Assembly: GCA_964584665.1 (NCBI GenBank)
Contig: CAZPAO010000004.1
Span: 69,382-133,381 of the forward strand
DNA length: 64,000 bases
Direction: 5' to 3'
From: DASUBN01 sp964584665
GTDB lineage: Bacteria; Pseudomonadota; Gammaproteobacteria; Natronospirales; REEB76
The translations under genes and the position numbers were made by a program. The notes under the pieces are model-generated. The model did not search any database. It saw nothing but the letters and a program-made list of their open reading frames with translations, and was not told the origin of the DNA. Positions 16,865 to 25,225 of the stretch are shown here, one piece after another (positions within the stretch are counted from its first letter, which is position 1; every line of letters begins with the position of its first letter).

Positions 16865-18064
16865 TCATCTCTTCGGTCCGAGTTTCGCCAGCTCCTGCAC
16901 GGAAGCCACCGCGCCATCCAGGCTTCCCTGCATGCTGAATCCCGCGATGCGCTTGGCGGCGACCTGCGCTTTCTCGGTGAAAGCGCGGTCCTGGAGCAGC
17001 TTATCCAGGCGCGTTTTGAGCTCCACCGGTTCGAAAGGTGCCGCCAGTCCCGCGCCCAGGGCCGTGACCTTCTCCGACGTGATGCGTTCCGGGAAGTAGC
17101 TCGGGATGCAGAGTTGCGGCTTGCCTGCATGCAGGAAGGTGCCGACGATGTTGTGGCCGCCGTGGCTCACACCGATGTCGCACTCCGCTGCGGTGCGCAG
17201 CAGGTCCAAGGGCTGTTCGGTGATGCGCAGGTTCCCGGTAGCATAGAGCTTCTTGAGCTCCTCCGGCGCATGAGGCAGGAACACGAGGGTGGGCTGGCTG
17301 GCGGCAGCCAGCGCCTGCAAGACCTGCGGGATATCCTTGGACACCTCCAGGTAGGCGAAGATGCGCTTGCCGGGTGCGTCGGGCCATACCGGCGTGGCGC
17401 CCATGCCGGGCTGGAAGTTGCCCAGGTACTTCACGCCTTCTCGCGGACCGTAGTCGTCCAGCTCCGGGTAGGTGTACAGCTCGCGCACGTCCGCTTCCGC
17501 GTAGAGCGCGCCGATGCTGGCGACGCGCGGCGCGCCGATGAGGTCCAGGCCCTGGTTCATGCCGGCCAGCACCTGTTGCTCGCGGGCGGCCATGTTTTCG
17601 GGGGAGTACTTCTTGGCCCAGCTGCGCAGGAGCGGCAGCGGCGAGACCGGCGGCGGCACCAGGAAGCCGATGCCCACCGCCACGCTGCGCATGCCGGTGC
17701 CGCGGGCCGCCAGCAGCGCGGCGGGAGCATGGGCGCAGCGCACGATGTCCGGCTTCACGAGGTCCAGCAGGTTGCGCCAGGCCCGCACCCGCGCCGCCAC
17801 GGTATTGGGGTTGCCGTAGCCCAGGTTGATCAGCACGTCAGCGAAAGTCATGGGCGTCGGGAGCGGGTTGCCGGCAGAGGCGATGTGGGTCGGTGCCTGG
17901 TAGTACTTGTAGTGCTTGCCCAGCAGGCGCTCGGCGTGGGTGAGGTCGCGCGCCGCGAACTGCACCTCGTGGCCTGCCTTGGCGATGACCCGCGCGCCCA
18001 TGGCGAGGCCCTCCATGTAAGCGAGGCCGTTGCCCAGTTCCCAGCAGAATAATACGCGTGCCAT
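16865..18064 (-). CDS. MGT/UGT-like glycosyltransferase, copy 2
   Basis: A 399-residue GT-B glycosyltransferase of the GT1-like class that uses UDP- or dTDP-sugars. The N-terminus MARVLFCWELGNGLAYMEG forms the first Rossmann strand. The C-terminal domain has GVSHGGHNIVGTFLHAGKPQL, equivalent to the nucleotide-sugar binding motif of macrolide and UDP-glycosyltransferases. It is closely similar along its whole length to the adjacent copy (18078-19271), indicating tandem duplication; 13 nt separate the two genes. The operon also contains an LpxL-type acyltransferase, so a glycolipid or LPS-related acceptor is plausible but not shown. Confidence 0.82.
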   Translation of the reverse strand: MARVLFCWELGNGLAYMEGLAMGARVIAKAGHEVQFAARDLTHAERLLGKHYKYYQAPTHIASAGNPLPTPMTFADVLINLGYGNPNTVAARVRAWRNLLDLVKPDIVRCAHAPAALLAARGTGMRSVAVGIGFLVPPPVSPLPLLRSWAKKYSPENMAAREQQVLAGMNQGLDLIGAPRVASIGALYAEADVRELYTYPELDDYGPREGVKYLGNFQPGMGATPVWPDAPGKRIFAYLEVSKDIPQVLQALAAASQPTLVFLPHAPEELKKLYATGNLRITEQPLDLLRTAAECDIGVSHGGHNIVGTFLHAGKPQLCIPSYFPERITSEKVTALGAGLAAPFEPVELKTRLDKLLQDRAFTEKAQVAAKRIAGFSMQGSLDGAVASVQELAKLGPKR

Positions 18065-18077
18065 CGGTCTTTCTCCG

Positions 18078-19271
18078 TCAGTGTCTGGGGCCCAGCGCCG
18101 CGACCGCGTCGATGGAAGCGACGGTGTCCCTGGCGATGGATCGGATGTCGAGGTGCGCGATGCGCGCGCCGTAGTCGCGGGTCTTCGCCGCCATGGCCGT
18201 GTCCCGCAGGAGTCTGTCGAGGGAGGCGCCGATCTCGGCGGCCTCCAGGCGTGCCGTCATGCCGTAACCGAGAGCCACGAGCTTCTCGGCGATGACTTTC
18301 TCCGTGAACAGCGAGGGGATGCAGAGCTGGGGCTTGCCCGCCTGCAGGAAGCTGGCGACGATGTTGTGCCCGCCGTGGTCCATGCCGATGTCGCATAGGG
18401 TCACGGTCTTGGCGAGATCCAGCGGCTTGTCGGTGATGCGCAGGGTGCCGCCGCCATATTGGCGCTTCAGTTCCTCGGTGGCATAGGGCATGTACACCAG
18501 CGTCGGCTGGCCCGTGGCCGCGAGGCCCTGCAGCGCCTGGCCGATGGCCGGGAAGGGCTGCAAGTAGGCGAAGATGCGCTTGCCTGGGACATCCGGCCAG
18601 ACCGGGGCATCGCCCACGCCCGGCTGGAAACTGCCCACGTACTTCACGCCTTCGCGCGGGCCGTATTCGTCCAGTTCCGGATAGGTGTAGAGCTCCCGCA
18701 GGTCCGCTTCGGCATAGAGCGCGCCCACGCTCGTGAGCCGCGGCGCACCCAGCGTATCCAAGGCCCGATTCATGGCCGAGAGCAGGTCGCGCTCCCGTGC
18801 CGCGATGCGTGTGGGATCGGCGTTCTTGGCCCAGCTGCGCAGGATCGGCAGGGGAGAGGTGGCCGGCGGCACCTGCGAGCCCAGTCCGATTGCCACGCTG
18901 CGCAGGCGAGTGCCGCGGGCCGCCAGCAGCGCGCCGGGGGCGTTGGTGCAGCGCACGATGTCGGGCTTCACGTCCTCGAACAGGTTGCGCCAGGCGCGCA
19001 TGCGCCCGGCCAACGCATCGGCATCGCCGAAGCCCAGGTTGATGAGCACGTCGGCGAAGGTCATGGGGTTGGGCAAGTGCTGCTGCGGCGCGCCCACCGG
19101 GGCCTGGTAATACCGGAACTTATCCCCCAGCAGGCGCTGGGCATGGCTCAGGTCATGCAAGGCGAGCACTACCTCGTGGCCCGCCTTGGCGATGACGCGG
19201 GCGCCGGCTGCTTGGCCTTCGCTATAGGCATAGCCGCCGCCCAACTCCCAACAGAACAAGACCTTCGCCAT
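18078..19271 (-). CDS. MGT/UGT-like glycosyltransferase, copy 1
   Basis: A 397-residue paralogue of the neighbouring glycosyltransferase, starting MAKVLFCWELGGGYAYSEG and carrying GMDHGGHNIVASFLQAGKPQL in the donor-binding domain. The serine of the SHGGHN motif in copy 2 is Asp here (DHGGHN), one of several changes suggesting divergence of donor or acceptor. ATG at 19271 was chosen because it aligns with the start of copy 2; upstream in-frame sequence overlaps the acyltransferase gene and reads as low complexity. It lies 19 nt after the acyltransferase gene. Confidence 0.82.
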   Translation of the reverse strand: MAKVLFCWELGGGYAYSEGQAAGARVIAKAGHEVVLALHDLSHAQRLLGDKFRYYQAPVGAPQQHLPNPMTFADVLINLGFGDADALAGRMRAWRNLFEDVKPDIVRCTNAPGALLAARGTRLRSVAIGLGSQVPPATSPLPILRSWAKNADPTRIAARERDLLSAMNRALDTLGAPRLTSVGALYAEADLRELYTYPELDEYGPREGVKYVGSFQPGVGDAPVWPDVPGKRIFAYLQPFPAIGQALQGLAATGQPTLVYMPYATEELKRQYGGGTLRITDKPLDLAKTVTLCDIGMDHGGHNIVASFLQAGKPQLCIPSLFTEKVIAEKLVALGYGMTARLEAAEIGASLDRLLRDTAMAAKTRDYGARIAHLDIRSIARDTVASIDAVAALGPRH

Positions 19272-19290
19272 CTCGATGCTCTCCAGGGCT

Positions 19291-20175
19291 TCAATCGCGA
19301 GGCACGACTTTGAAACGGTCATGGCTCCAGAGGTACTGCTCCGGCACGCGCCGGATGCGCTCCTCCAGGAGCTTGTTGATGCGCAGGGCGTCCGCCGCCG
19401 GATCATCGGTGGGGAAACCCTCCAGCGCCGGTTCCAGCACCAGGGCGTAACCCTGGGTGCCTGGCAGCCGCTCCACGAAGAAGGGCACCACCGGCGCGCC
19501 GCTGGTGCGCGCGAGGCGCGAGGTAGCGGTGTTGGTGGGAGCGGGGATGCCGAAGAAGGGCACCATCTCGCTGTTCTTGCCGCGGTAGCCCTGGTCCGGC
19601 GCATACCACACGGGCTTGCCTTCCTTGAGGCTGCGCAGCATCAGGCGGACATCGTTGCGCGGGATGGCCCGGTCGAAGTGGCGCTCGCGGCTGCGGCGCA
19701 TCACCTCTTCGATGAGGGCGTTCTGGTTGGGCCGGTACATGAGGTGGAAGTCGGTGCAGAGGCCCAGGAGCCGGCCGCCGATCTCCAGCGTCGTGAAGTG
19801 GGCGCTGAGGAGGATGACACCATGGCCCCGGGCACGGGCCGCGTGCAGGTTCTCTACGCCCTCGATGTGGGCGAGCCGCTTCAGGCGCTCGGCGCTGGCC
19901 CACCAGCACATGCCGATCTCGATGAAGGCCATGCCCAGTGAATCGAAGTGGCGGCGCGCGAGGCGCTCGCGGCCGGCCTGGTCCAGTTCCGGGAAGCAGC
20001 GCTCCAGGTTCACGAGGGTGATGCGCCAGCGGCGGCGCGCGAGCAGCCGCAGCAACCAGCCCAAGCCGCGACCGAGACGGAGCTGCATCCCGTAGGGCAG
20101 GTATATCGCCAGCCGGACGAATCCCAGCAGCAGCCAGACCGGCCAATAGTGGGGGTTGAAGAGGGCGCGCTTCAT
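19291..20175 (-). CDS. LpxL/HtrB-type lysophospholipid acyltransferase
   Basis: A 294-residue inner-membrane acyltransferase of the lipid A late-acylation family. A hydrophobic N-terminal anchor (about 10-30) precedes the catalytic domain. The HX4D/E motif is HFTTLE in VILLSAHFTTLEIGGRL; other family markers are LMYRPNQN, WYAPDQGYRGKN and VPFFGIPAPTNTATSRLA. It transfers an acyl chain to Kdo2-lipid IVA or a related lipid. ATG at 20175 gives the standard N-terminus (MKRALFNPHYWPVWLL). It is the first gene of an operon with two glycosyltransferases and is divergent from hldE. Confidence 0.88.
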   Translation of the reverse strand: MKRALFNPHYWPVWLLLGFVRLAIYLPYGMQLRLGRGLGWLLRLLARRRWRITLVNLERCFPELDQAGRERLARRHFDSLGMAFIEIGMCWWASAERLKRLAHIEGVENLHAARARGHGVILLSAHFTTLEIGGRLLGLCTDFHLMYRPNQNALIEEVMRRSRERHFDRAIPRNDVRLMLRSLKEGKPVWYAPDQGYRGKNSEMVPFFGIPAPTNTATSRLARTSGAPVVPFFVERLPGTQGYALVLEPALEGFPTDDPAADALRINKLLEERIRRVPEQYLWSHDRFKVVPRD

Positions 20176-20195
20176 GCTGGGCGCAGTATAAGGGG

Positions 20196-20236
20196 TCCGG
20201 CGCATGCGCCGGACGGGCGGCCAAGGATGGCCGCCC
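20196..20236. repeat. Two adjacent perfect inverted repeats in a divergent promoter region
   Basis: The 18-bp palindrome TCCGGCGCATGCGCCGGA (20196-20213) is followed after one base by a 9-bp hairpin, GGGCGGCCA (20215-20223) and TGGCCGCCC (20228-20236) with an AGGA loop. Both lie between the acyltransferase (start 20175) and hldE (start 20345). They could be operators or extragenic palindromes. A related GCATGC-centred palindrome occurs at 58255-58274. Confidence 0.6.
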
Positions 20237-20344
20237 TGGAGTGCGCACGCAGCACGGATTGCGCAGTGCGCAACTTTGCGCCAGGCGGTTTCGCCGTGCG
20301 TGTTATGATGCCCGCAGTTTTTCGATGCGTTTTCAGGGGCTTGC

Positions 20345-21760
20345 ATGCAGGTGAGCGTTCCGCAGTTCGACCAGGTGCGCGTCTTGGTGGCCGGGGATGT
20401 GATGCTGGACCGCTACTGGTTCGGCCCCACCCAGCGCATCTCCCCCGAGGCACCCGTGCCCGTGGTGCACGTGCGCGATACCGAGGAGCGCCCCGGCGGC
20501 GCCGGCAACGTGGCCGTGAACCTCGCGAGCCTGGGGGTGCGGTGCACGGTGATCGGCATCACCGGTGACGACGCCATCGCCGACAGCCTCGCCGCCGCCA
20601 TGCAGAAGCGCGGCGTGCAATGCAAATTCAACCGGGTCAAGCACGCCGCCACCATCACCAAGCTCCGGGTGCTCTCGCGGCACCAGCAGCTCATCCGCCT
20701 CGACTTCGAAGAGAGCTTCGGCAGCTTCAACGGCGCGCCGCTGCTGCCCCTGTTCAAGCCTGCCCTCGCGGACACCGACGTGGTGATCCTCTCGGATTAC
20801 GGCAAGGGCAGCCTCGCCTCGGTGCAGGAACTCATCGGTGCGGCCCGCGCTGCGGGCAAGCGCGTGCTGGTGGACCCCAAGGGGCGCGACTTCGGCAAGT
20901 ACAAGGGCGCGAGCCTCATCACACCGAACCTGGGCGAGCTGGAAGCGGTGGTGGGGGAGTGCCCGGACGAGAAGACCATCGTCGCCAAGGGCGAGAAGCT
21001 GCGCGATGAGCTGGGCCTCGAAGCGCTGCTGGTGACCCGCAGCGAGCACGGCATGACACTCCTGCAGAAGGGCAAGGCCCCGCTGCATCTGCCGACCCAG
21101 GCCCAGGAGGTCTCGGATGTGACCGGCGCCGGCGACACCGTGATCGCCATGCTCGCCGCGGCCTTGGGCGCCGGGCTCGATTACCCGGACGCGGCGGCCC
21201 TCTCCAACCTCGCTGCCGGCGTGGTGGTGGCCAAGCTTGGCGCCGCCACCGTGTCCCCGGCGGAACTGCGCCTCGCGGCCCACAGCCGTAGCGGCAGCGG
21301 CGTGATGGATGAGGCGGCCATCATGGACGCGGTGGGCCATGCCCGCAGCCAGGGCGAACGCATCATCATGACCAACGGCGTGTTCGACATCCTGCACGCC
21401 GGCCATGTCACCTATCTCGAAGCCGCCAAGCGCCTCGGCGACCGGCTGGTGGTGGCGGTGAACGACGACGCCTCCGTGAAGCGCCTGAAGGGCCCGACAC
21501 GGCCCGTGAACAGGTTGGCTGACCGCATGACGGTGCTGGCGGCCCTCTCCTGCGTGGACTGGGTGGTGCCTTTCTCGGAAGACACGCCGGAGCGGCTCAT
21601 CTGCAAGCTGCTCCCGGACGTGCTGGTGAAGGGCGGCGACTACAAGGCGGAGCAGGTAGCGGGCCACGGCTGCGTCACGAAGAACGGCGGCGAAGTGAAG
21701 ATACTGCCTTTCGTGGAAGGCCTCTCCACCACCAAGACTATCGAAGCCCTCAAGAAGTGA
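20345..21760 (+). CDS. hldE: Bifunctional heptose 7-phosphate kinase / heptose 1-phosphate adenylyltransferase
   Basis: A 471-residue cytosolic enzyme making ADP-heptose for the LPS inner core. The N-terminal ribokinase-type kinase domain (about 1-315) has VAGDVMLDRYWFG, ERPGGAGNVAVNLA and the anion-hole motif DVTGAGDTV. The C-terminal cytidylyltransferase-fold domain (about 335-471) has IIMTNGVFDILHAGHVTYLEAAKRLGD and ends KTIEALKK. Both domains are intact and total length matches E. coli HldE (477). ATG at 20345 is the first codon of the conserved frame. The waaA gene follows 149 nt downstream, separated by a hairpin repeat. Confidence 0.96.
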   Translation: MQVSVPQFDQVRVLVAGDVMLDRYWFGPTQRISPEAPVPVVHVRDTEERPGGAGNVAVNLASLGVRCTVIGITGDDAIADSLAAAMQKRGVQCKFNRVKHAATITKLRVLSRHQQLIRLDFEESFGSFNGAPLLPLFKPALADTDVVILSDYGKGSLASVQELIGAARAAGKRVLVDPKGRDFGKYKGASLITPNLGELEAVVGECPDEKTIVAKGEKLRDELGLEALLVTRSEHGMTLLQKGKAPLHLPTQAQEVSDVTGAGDTVIAMLAAALGAGLDYPDAAALSNLAAGVVVAKLGAATVSPAELRLAAHSRSGSGVMDEAAIMDAVGHARSQGERIIMTNGVFDILHAGHVTYLEAAKRLGDRLVVAVNDDASVKRLKGPTRPVNRLADRMTVLAALSCVDWVVPFSEDTPERLICKLLPDVLVKGGDYKAEQVAGHGCVTKNGGEVKILPFVEGLSTTKTIEALKK

Positions 21761-21771
21761 TTATTTTTGCC

Positions 21772-21889
21772 GAACCTGCTGCGCTCGGCATGACTTTGTT
21801 GCGCTTCGGTTCGCACTCCTCACGTACTAAAGAGTACGCTCCGGGTGCTCGCCTCGCGCGCCTCGTCCTGCCATCGCTCGCGACGGTTC
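21772..21889. repeat. Long imperfect hairpin repeat, copy A
   Basis: A 118-nt element fills most of the hldE-waaA gap. Its ends pair (GAACC at 21772-21776 with GGTTC at 21885-21889). The core is CGTACT (21823-21828), AAAG loop, AGTACG (21833-21838), flanked by GCAC (21813-21816) pairing with GTGC (21845-21848). Much of it aligns with copy B in the thiC leader: both share CCTGCTGCGCT, ATGACT, TCCTCACGTACT and AGTACGCTCCGG. Copy B has GGAA/TTCC at the GCAC/GTGC positions, a compensatory change that preserves pairing. Confidence 0.8.
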
Positions 21890-21909
21890 TTGAGGGCATG
21901 TAACCGCAT

Positions 21910-23178
21910 ATGCGTTTCTTTTACACACTAGCCCTGCTGCTGCTAACGCCCTTCGCCTTCACCTGGTTCGCCTGGCGCGGCTACCGCCAGACCGGCAGCC
22001 CCGACAAGCTGGGCGAACGGCTCGGCAGTTCCCCTTTCCTGCAGTCCGGCGCCGCAATCTGGGTGCACGGCGCCTCGGTGGGGGAGATTCGCGCCGCCGC
22101 GCCCCTGGTGCAGACCCTGCACCGCAAGCATCCGGACCGTCCCATCCTCGTCACCACCTTCACCGCCACCGGCCGGCGCCATGCGCGCCAGCTCTTCGGC
22201 GACCGGGTGGTGGTCTCGCTCATGCCCTATGACCTGCCGTTCTGCGTGAGCCGCTTCCTGGACTCGGTGAAGCCCGCGGTGGCGGTGATCATGGAGACGG
22301 AGATCTGGCCCAACCTCTATGCCGCCTGCGAGAAGCGCAAGATCCCGCTCCTGCTGGTGAGCGCGCGCATGTCCGAGCGGGCCTTCGGCCGCTATGCCAA
22401 ATACGCTTCCCTCACCCGCGGCGCCCTGAAGCGCGTGCGCGCCGTGGCGGCCCAGAGCGAGGCGGATGCGGCACGCTTCCGTGCCTTGGGCGCGTCCGAT
22501 ACGCAGCTCTCGGTGATGGGCAACCTCAAGTTCGACGTGCAGACGGGCCCGGAGCTGGAGGAGGCGGGCAAGGCCCTGCGGCAGAAGTCCTTCGGCAAGT
22601 CCGGCGTGCTGGTGGCGGGCAGTACCCGCGAGGGCGAGGAGCCGATCCTGCTCGATGCTTTCAGGAAGCTCCTCACGACCCAGCCGGACAGCATCCTGGT
22701 GCTGGCGCCCCGCCATCCGGAGCGGGCCAACGCCGTGGCGGCCGCCATCAGCGCGGCGGGCTTCGGTTTCCGCCGCCGCAGCGCCGGCGACACGACACTC
22801 AAAGCGGGTGAAGTGCTGTTGATAGACGTGCTGGGCCAGCTCATGAAGTTCTATGCCGCGGGCGATGTGGCCTTCGTGGGGGGCACCCTGGTGCCGGTGG
22901 GCGGGCATAACCTGCTGGAACCCGCCGCCGTGGGCCTGCCGGTGCTGGCGGGACCCCACCTCGAGAATGTGCAGGATGTGGCGGAGATGCTGAAGGATGC
23001 GGGCGTGCTGACGCCGGTGCAGGATGCGGATTCGCTCGCGGCGGCGGCCAGCTGGCTGCTCGGCAACGCCACCATGCGCCATAGCATCGGGGAACTGGCG
23101 CGCGGCAAAGTCATGGAGAACCGGGGTGCACTCGATAGGGCTGTCGCTCTAGTGAGTGCGCAACTCGCCCGCAGATAA
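21910..23178 (+). CDS. waaA: 3-deoxy-D-manno-octulosonic acid transferase
   Basis: A 422-residue membrane-associated GT-B enzyme that transfers Kdo to lipid IVA. The N-terminus carries one hydrophobic anchor (about 4-22). GERLG follows, then IWVHGASVGEIRAA with the catalytic glutamate (residue about 61) and VIMETEIWPNLYAACEKRKIPLLLVSARMS. The C-terminal domain has VLVAGSTREGEE and FVGGTLVPVGGHNLLEPAA. Length and motifs match the family. ATG at 21910 opens the anchor. It is the downstream partner of hldE and kdkA in LPS core synthesis. Confidence 0.95.
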   Translation: MRFFYTLALLLLTPFAFTWFAWRGYRQTGSPDKLGERLGSSPFLQSGAAIWVHGASVGEIRAAAPLVQTLHRKHPDRPILVTTFTATGRRHARQLFGDRVVVSLMPYDLPFCVSRFLDSVKPAVAVIMETEIWPNLYAACEKRKIPLLLVSARMSERAFGRYAKYASLTRGALKRVRAVAAQSEADAARFRALGASDTQLSVMGNLKFDVQTGPELEEAGKALRQKSFGKSGVLVAGSTREGEEPILLDAFRKLLTTQPDSILVLAPRHPERANAVAAAISAAGFGFRRRSAGDTTLKAGEVLLIDVLGQLMKFYAAGDVAFVGGTLVPVGGHNLLEPAAVGLPVLAGPHLENVQDVAEMLKDAGVLTPVQDADSLAAAASWLLGNATMRHSIGELARGKVMENRGALDRAVALVSAQLARR

Positions 23179-23204
23179 AAAAGAAACCCGGCTCTCGCCG
23201 GGTT
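23179..23204 (-). terminator. Terminator between tolC and waaA
   Basis: A perfect 8-bp stem, AACCCGGC (23185-23192) and GCCGGGTT (23197-23204) with a 4-nt loop. Read on the minus strand it is followed by TTCTTTTTT, so it is a strong Rho-independent terminator for tolC. On the plus strand, after waaA, the tail is only pyrimidine-rich and weaker. Confidence 0.85.
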
Positions 23205-23233
23205 CCTCGTCTCTACTCTTTGTCTCTATCTCA

Positions 23234-24790
23234 TCAGCCGCGCGGCGGCGTGCTCGTGGTCGCCGTCGGAGCTGCCGTGGTGGCGGCCGCCGGCACCGGT
23301 GACGTGGCGGAAGCCGGAGCGGCCATCGTGCCCGCCGACGGAGCGGTATCCGGGCCCGCGCCGATGTCGGAGGTGGGGGCCGCCGCCTGCAGGATCACGT
23401 TGATCTGCTTCACGTCGTTCTCGGTGAGGATGCCGGCGGACTGCTTCAGGGTCAGCACGTTCTTGAGGTAGGTGTAACGGGCATTGGCGAAGCCGGTCTG
23501 GGCCTTGAGCAGGTTCTGGCGCGCGGTCAGCACGTCCACGATGGTGCGGGTGCCCACCTGCAGGCCGGTCTCGGTGGCGTCCATGGAGGTCTCGTTGGAC
23601 TTCACGGACTGCTTCAGCGCTTCCACCTGGGAGATGCCGGAGAGCACGCCGATGAAGGCGGTGCGGGCCTGCTGCTCGGTCTGGCGCGTCACCAGTTTCA
23701 CGTTGTCCAGGGAAGCCTGGTACAGGTACTGGGCCTGGTTCACGCGGGCCCAGGTGGTGCCGCCGTTCCAGATGGGCCAGGACAGCTGCAGGTAGGCGAT
23801 GTTCTGGCTGATGGTACCTGGAGGTGTAGTCGCTGGCACTGGAACTTGGTTGATGAGAGCTGTACCGGTCTGCGATGACGTATCACGGTTGTGGGCGAGC
23901 ACCAGGCTCAGAGTGGGCAGGTGCTGACCACGCTGGATGCCCACATTGGCGCTGGCGGCATCGGCTCCCGACTGGGCCGAGAGCAGCTTCGGGTTCTGCT
24001 TCATGGCCTGGTCCACCCACTGCTGGGCGGTGGCGGGCTCGGGCGTGCGCAGGGGCATGTCCACGGAGGGTTCCTTGAGGTCCGCCACCTGCTGGCCGGT
24101 GATGGCGCGCAGGTTCTCCTCCGCCGTCACCACCTGCTGCTGGGCCGTGATCTCGTCAGCCGTCGACTGGTCATAGGCGGCCTGGGCTTCCTGCACGTCC
24201 GTGATGGCGCTCATGCCCACTTCGTACTTCTCGCGGGCCTGCTCCAGTTGCTTGGAGAGGGCATCCTTGGCGGCGTGGTCGGCGGCCAGGGTGTCGCGTG
24301 CGTTCAGCACGTCGAAGTAGGCGGTGGCGACCCGCAGGATCAGGTCCTGCTGGGCGGCCTGGAAATCCGCTTCGGCTTGCGCCTGCTGGGCGCTGGCCTG
24401 TTCGATGGCGCTCCAGGCGGTCCAGTCGAAGATGGCCTGGGTCAGCTGCGCACCATAGACCGTGTCGTAGCCATGCGTGTTGCTTTCAAACGGAACGAAG
24501 CCACCGGGGCTGGGAGGGGTGGTCGAGTTGTCCGGGGGGATGAACTGCGTGCCCGTACCATTGTTACGGTTCACAGTGCGCCGGCCATTGAGGCTGATGT
24601 TCGGGAAGTACCCACCCCGGGCGATCGCACCGTTCTCTTCCGTGGCCTGGTAGTTGGAATAGGCCTGCAGGAAGGTGGGGTCGTTCTGGACCGCCAGCTG
24701 GTACACATCCCAGAGGTCAGCGGCCTGGGCCGGGGCGGCAGCGGCGGCCAAGAGGGCGCCGATGGTCAGGGCGAGGGTCGTCTTACGCAT
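23234..24790 (-). CDS. tolC: TolC family outer membrane protein
   Basis: A 518-residue outer membrane channel of the type I secretion / efflux TolC subgroup. The signal peptide is MRKTTLALTIGALLAAAAAPAQA, cleaved before ADLWDVYQLA. The core of about 430 residues shows the duplicated helical-barrel pattern, including the second-repeat segments GTRTIVDVLTARQNLLKAQ and YTYLKNVLTLKQSAG. The C-terminal 60 residues are Ala/Pro/Thr-rich and probably disordered. A sigma70-like promoter sits 47 nt upstream and a strong terminator follows. It could serve the MacAB-type exporter in this window, which lacks its own outer membrane gene. Confidence 0.93.
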   Translation of the reverse strand: MRKTTLALTIGALLAAAAAPAQAADLWDVYQLAVQNDPTFLQAYSNYQATEENGAIARGGYFPNISLNGRRTVNRNNGTGTQFIPPDNSTTPPSPGGFVPFESNTHGYDTVYGAQLTQAIFDWTAWSAIEQASAQQAQAEADFQAAQQDLILRVATAYFDVLNARDTLAADHAAKDALSKQLEQAREKYEVGMSAITDVQEAQAAYDQSTADEITAQQQVVTAEENLRAITGQQVADLKEPSVDMPLRTPEPATAQQWVDQAMKQNPKLLSAQSGADAASANVGIQRGQHLPTLSLVLAHNRDTSSQTGTALINQVPVPATTPPGTISQNIAYLQLSWPIWNGGTTWARVNQAQYLYQASLDNVKLVTRQTEQQARTAFIGVLSGISQVEALKQSVKSNETSMDATETGLQVGTRTIVDVLTARQNLLKAQTGFANARYTYLKNVLTLKQSAGILTENDVKQINVILQAAAPTSDIGAGPDTAPSAGTMAAPASATSPVPAAATTAAPTATTSTPPRG

Positions 24791-24836
24791 AGGTCCCTTC
24801 CAGTTATGTCGGGTTCAAGGTTAAGTGTTGTAGTTA

Positions 24837-24865
24837 AATATAACACCATATCGCCGGCCCTGCAA
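24837..24865 (-). promoter_or_regulatory. Sigma70-type promoter of tolC
   Basis: On the minus strand TTGCAG (24865-24860) and TATATT (24842-24837) are separated by exactly 17 bp, close to the consensus hexamers. The -10 element is 47 bp upstream of the tolC ATG, within the 101-nt gap after the rhodanese gene. This implies that tolC can be expressed independently of the upstream genes. Confidence 0.6.
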
Positions 24866-24891
24866 GTCCCTGGTGCCGGGGATAGGGGGGT

Positions 24892-25221
24892 CTAATAGCG
24901 TGCCAGACGGGGGTCCAGGTCGGCGGCCCAGGCGTCTATGCCGCCCGCCAGGTTGGCCACCTGGCCGTAACCCCGGGAGGCCAGGAACAGGGCCACCTGT
25001 TGGCTGCGGGCGCCGTGGTGGCACATCACAACGTAGCTATGGGCGGAATCCAGTTCCCCAAGCCGTTCCGGCACCTGTCCCATGGGGATGTGCCGGGATC
25101 CTTCTATATGGACCAAGGCGTACTCGGAGGGTTCCCGCACGTCCAGTAAGACGGCCGCGTCACCCTGCTGCTGGAGCAGGGCCTGGGCGTCAGCCGGGGC
25201 CAGTTGCGGGATCGGGCGCAT
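24892..25221 (-). CDS. Rhodanese-like domain protein
   Basis: A 109-residue single-domain sulfurtransferase. The CDC25-like start of the fold (VLLDVREPSEY) and the active-site loop VMCHHGARSQ with C67 are intact, and the C-terminal GGIDAWA is typical. It probably carries persulfide sulfur in the cytosol; the partner is unknown. It lies 4 nt after the pcm-like gene, an arrangement (pcm-like, rhodanese, tolC) found in related gammaproteobacteria. Confidence 0.9.
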   Translation of the reverse strand: MRPIPQLAPADAQALLQQQGDAAVLLDVREPSEYALVHIEGSRHIPMGQVPERLGELDSAHSYVVMCHHGARSQQVALFLASRGYGQVANLAGGIDAWAADLDPRLARY

Positions 25222-25225
25222 GGGC

